NCBI GenBank assembly: GCA_000415185.1
Contig: KE351647.1
Span: forward strand, 205,210 to 269,209
Direction: 5' to 3'
Length of the DNA stretch: 64,000 nt
Source: Enterococcus faecalis 13-SD-W-01
GTDB lineage: Bacteria; Bacillota; Bacilli; Lactobacillales; Enterococcaceae
Part shown: positions 63,486 through 64,000 of the stretch, piece after piece
Position numbering within the stretch: position 1 is the stretch's first letter
How the letters are laid out: each line of letters starts with the position of its first letter
Notes under the pieces: model-generated
Told to the model about the DNA's origin: nothing
Seen by the model: the letters and a program-made list of their open reading frames with translations, nothing else
Database searches by the model: none
Position numbers and translations under genes: made by a program

Positions 63486-64000
63486 CTAAACTCGCTTAAC
63501 AGAAAAAAGATAGTGCGGCATATCGACACCACGATAATGCTTGATGAATTCTCCTTCTATTTTCATGCCATTTCGCAGAGCAACATTTTGTGAGGCGCTG
63601 TTGCTGTCACGGATGATTGAGTAAACTTTCTCAGCGTTCAATGTGTCAAAAGCATACTCTTTGCAAGCAGCCGCTGCTTCTGCTGCATAACCGTGATGCC
63701 AGAATGCTTTCTGGAAAAGGTAGCCTATTTCAAGAACCTTTTGCCCATTGTAATTTTGCATCGTCAGCCCGCATTGCCCAATCATTTCGCCTGTTTCTTT
63801 TAAAAGGACTGCCCATAAGCCAAAGCCGTATTCTTTATAATTGCGGAGCTGTTTATCTAGCCATTCTTGTGTTTCAGCATCAGAAAAAGCGCCTTCATAA
63901 GCATACATGACAGCTGGATCTTGTAGTATTTTACGTAAAGAAGAGTAATCAGATTGTTTCATTTCGCGTAAACACAATCTGTTTGTTTCAATCCTAACAA
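63486..64000 (-). CDS. GNAT family N-acetyltransferase (RimJ/RimL type), 5' end outside window
   Basis: Acetyl-CoA-dependent transferase acting on a protein N-terminus or small amine; substrate unknown. At least 170 residues are present, with the family start IETNRLCLREM readable up to the window edge, then GQCGLTMQNY, EIGYLFQKAFWHHGYAAEA (acetyl-CoA loop) and ASQNVALRNGMKIEGEF near the end. The reading frame is open through position 64000, so the true start probably lies just beyond the window; a TTG at 63977 is inside the conserved region and is not the start. Confidence 0.88.
   Translation of the reverse strand, partial: VRIETNRLCLREMKQSDYSSLRKILQDPAVMYAYEGAFSDAETQEWLDKQLRNYKEYGFGLWAVLLKETGEMIGQCGLTMQNYNGQKVLEIGYLFQKAFWHHGYAAEAAAACKEYAFDTLNAEKVYSIIRDSNSASQNVALRNGMKIEGEFIKHYRGVDMPHYLFSVKRV

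Overview
The window is chromosomal DNA from a low-GC Gram-positive coccus of the order Lactobacillales, almost certainly an Enterococcus of the E. faecium group. Supporting signs are: a fused gamma-glutamylcysteine/glutathione synthetase (gshF); str, S10, spc and alpha ribosomal operons in the lactic-acid-bacterial arrangement (adk directly followed by infA, no map gene, zinc-ribbon S14); a YfhO glycosyl-transfer membrane protein; an ECF transporter core; and strong GGAGG ribosome-binding sites. Species assignment is inference from recognised protein sequences, not from a search. There are no rRNA or tRNA genes, CRISPR arrays, complete insertion sequences or prophage genes.

Layout. 1-540: gene-free edge with a repeated motif, a terminator and one 46-codon ORF. 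541-4163 (minus): YclNOPQ-type ferric-siderophore ABC importer with a Fur box on its promoter. 4314-6925 (plus): yueI, then a GntR regulator with an ABC exporter pair. 6971-10966: gshF, an SDR-family reductase, and a divergent MerR regulator whose binding site sits in a 19-bp promoter spacer. 11048-17175 (minus): rnc-smc-Cof phosphatase-ftsY. 17372-23036 (minus): oligopeptide permease oppDFBCA. 23374-29021 (minus): yloU-fakA-recG-plsX-acpP (fatty acid and phospholipid precursors). 29388: rpmB. 30027-32663: yfhO. 32719-36387 (minus): two unfamiliar, AT-rich, charged proteins related to each other. 36526-39900 (minus): truA and the ECF module ecfA1-ecfA2-ecfT. 40169-59120 (minus): alpha, spc, S10 and str operons. 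59429-61741 (plus): rpiA, a degenerate serine-recombinase-like gene, gpmA. 61827-64000 (minus): nanE, a multi-spanning ZIP-like membrane protein, and an acetyltransferase cut by the window edge.

Most of the window is housekeeping: translation, SRP targeting and secretion (ftsY, secY), chromosome structure (smc), lipid synthesis and central carbon metabolism. Accessory content is limited to iron and peptide uptake, the two regulator-transporter or regulator-enzyme pairs, and the 32.7-36.4 kb island.

The most unusual locus is that island. The 625-residue protein at 34510-36387 contains an exact EPIYA tyrosine motif and three or four further acidic or proline-flanked tyrosine motifs within about 95 residues, next to a PPPLP proline stretch. 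This arrangement resembles host-phosphorylated effectors such as CagA and the Bartonella Beps and is unexpected in an enterococcus. Its neighbour (32719-34347) shares a domain with it but lacks the tyrosine cluster. Other points of note are an identical 11-bp element just downstream of the -10 boxes of both the S10 and str promoters, terminator-like hairpins in the opp and str leaders, a 31-nt palindrome between fusA and tuf, and a recombinase-family protein lacking the catalytic serine.
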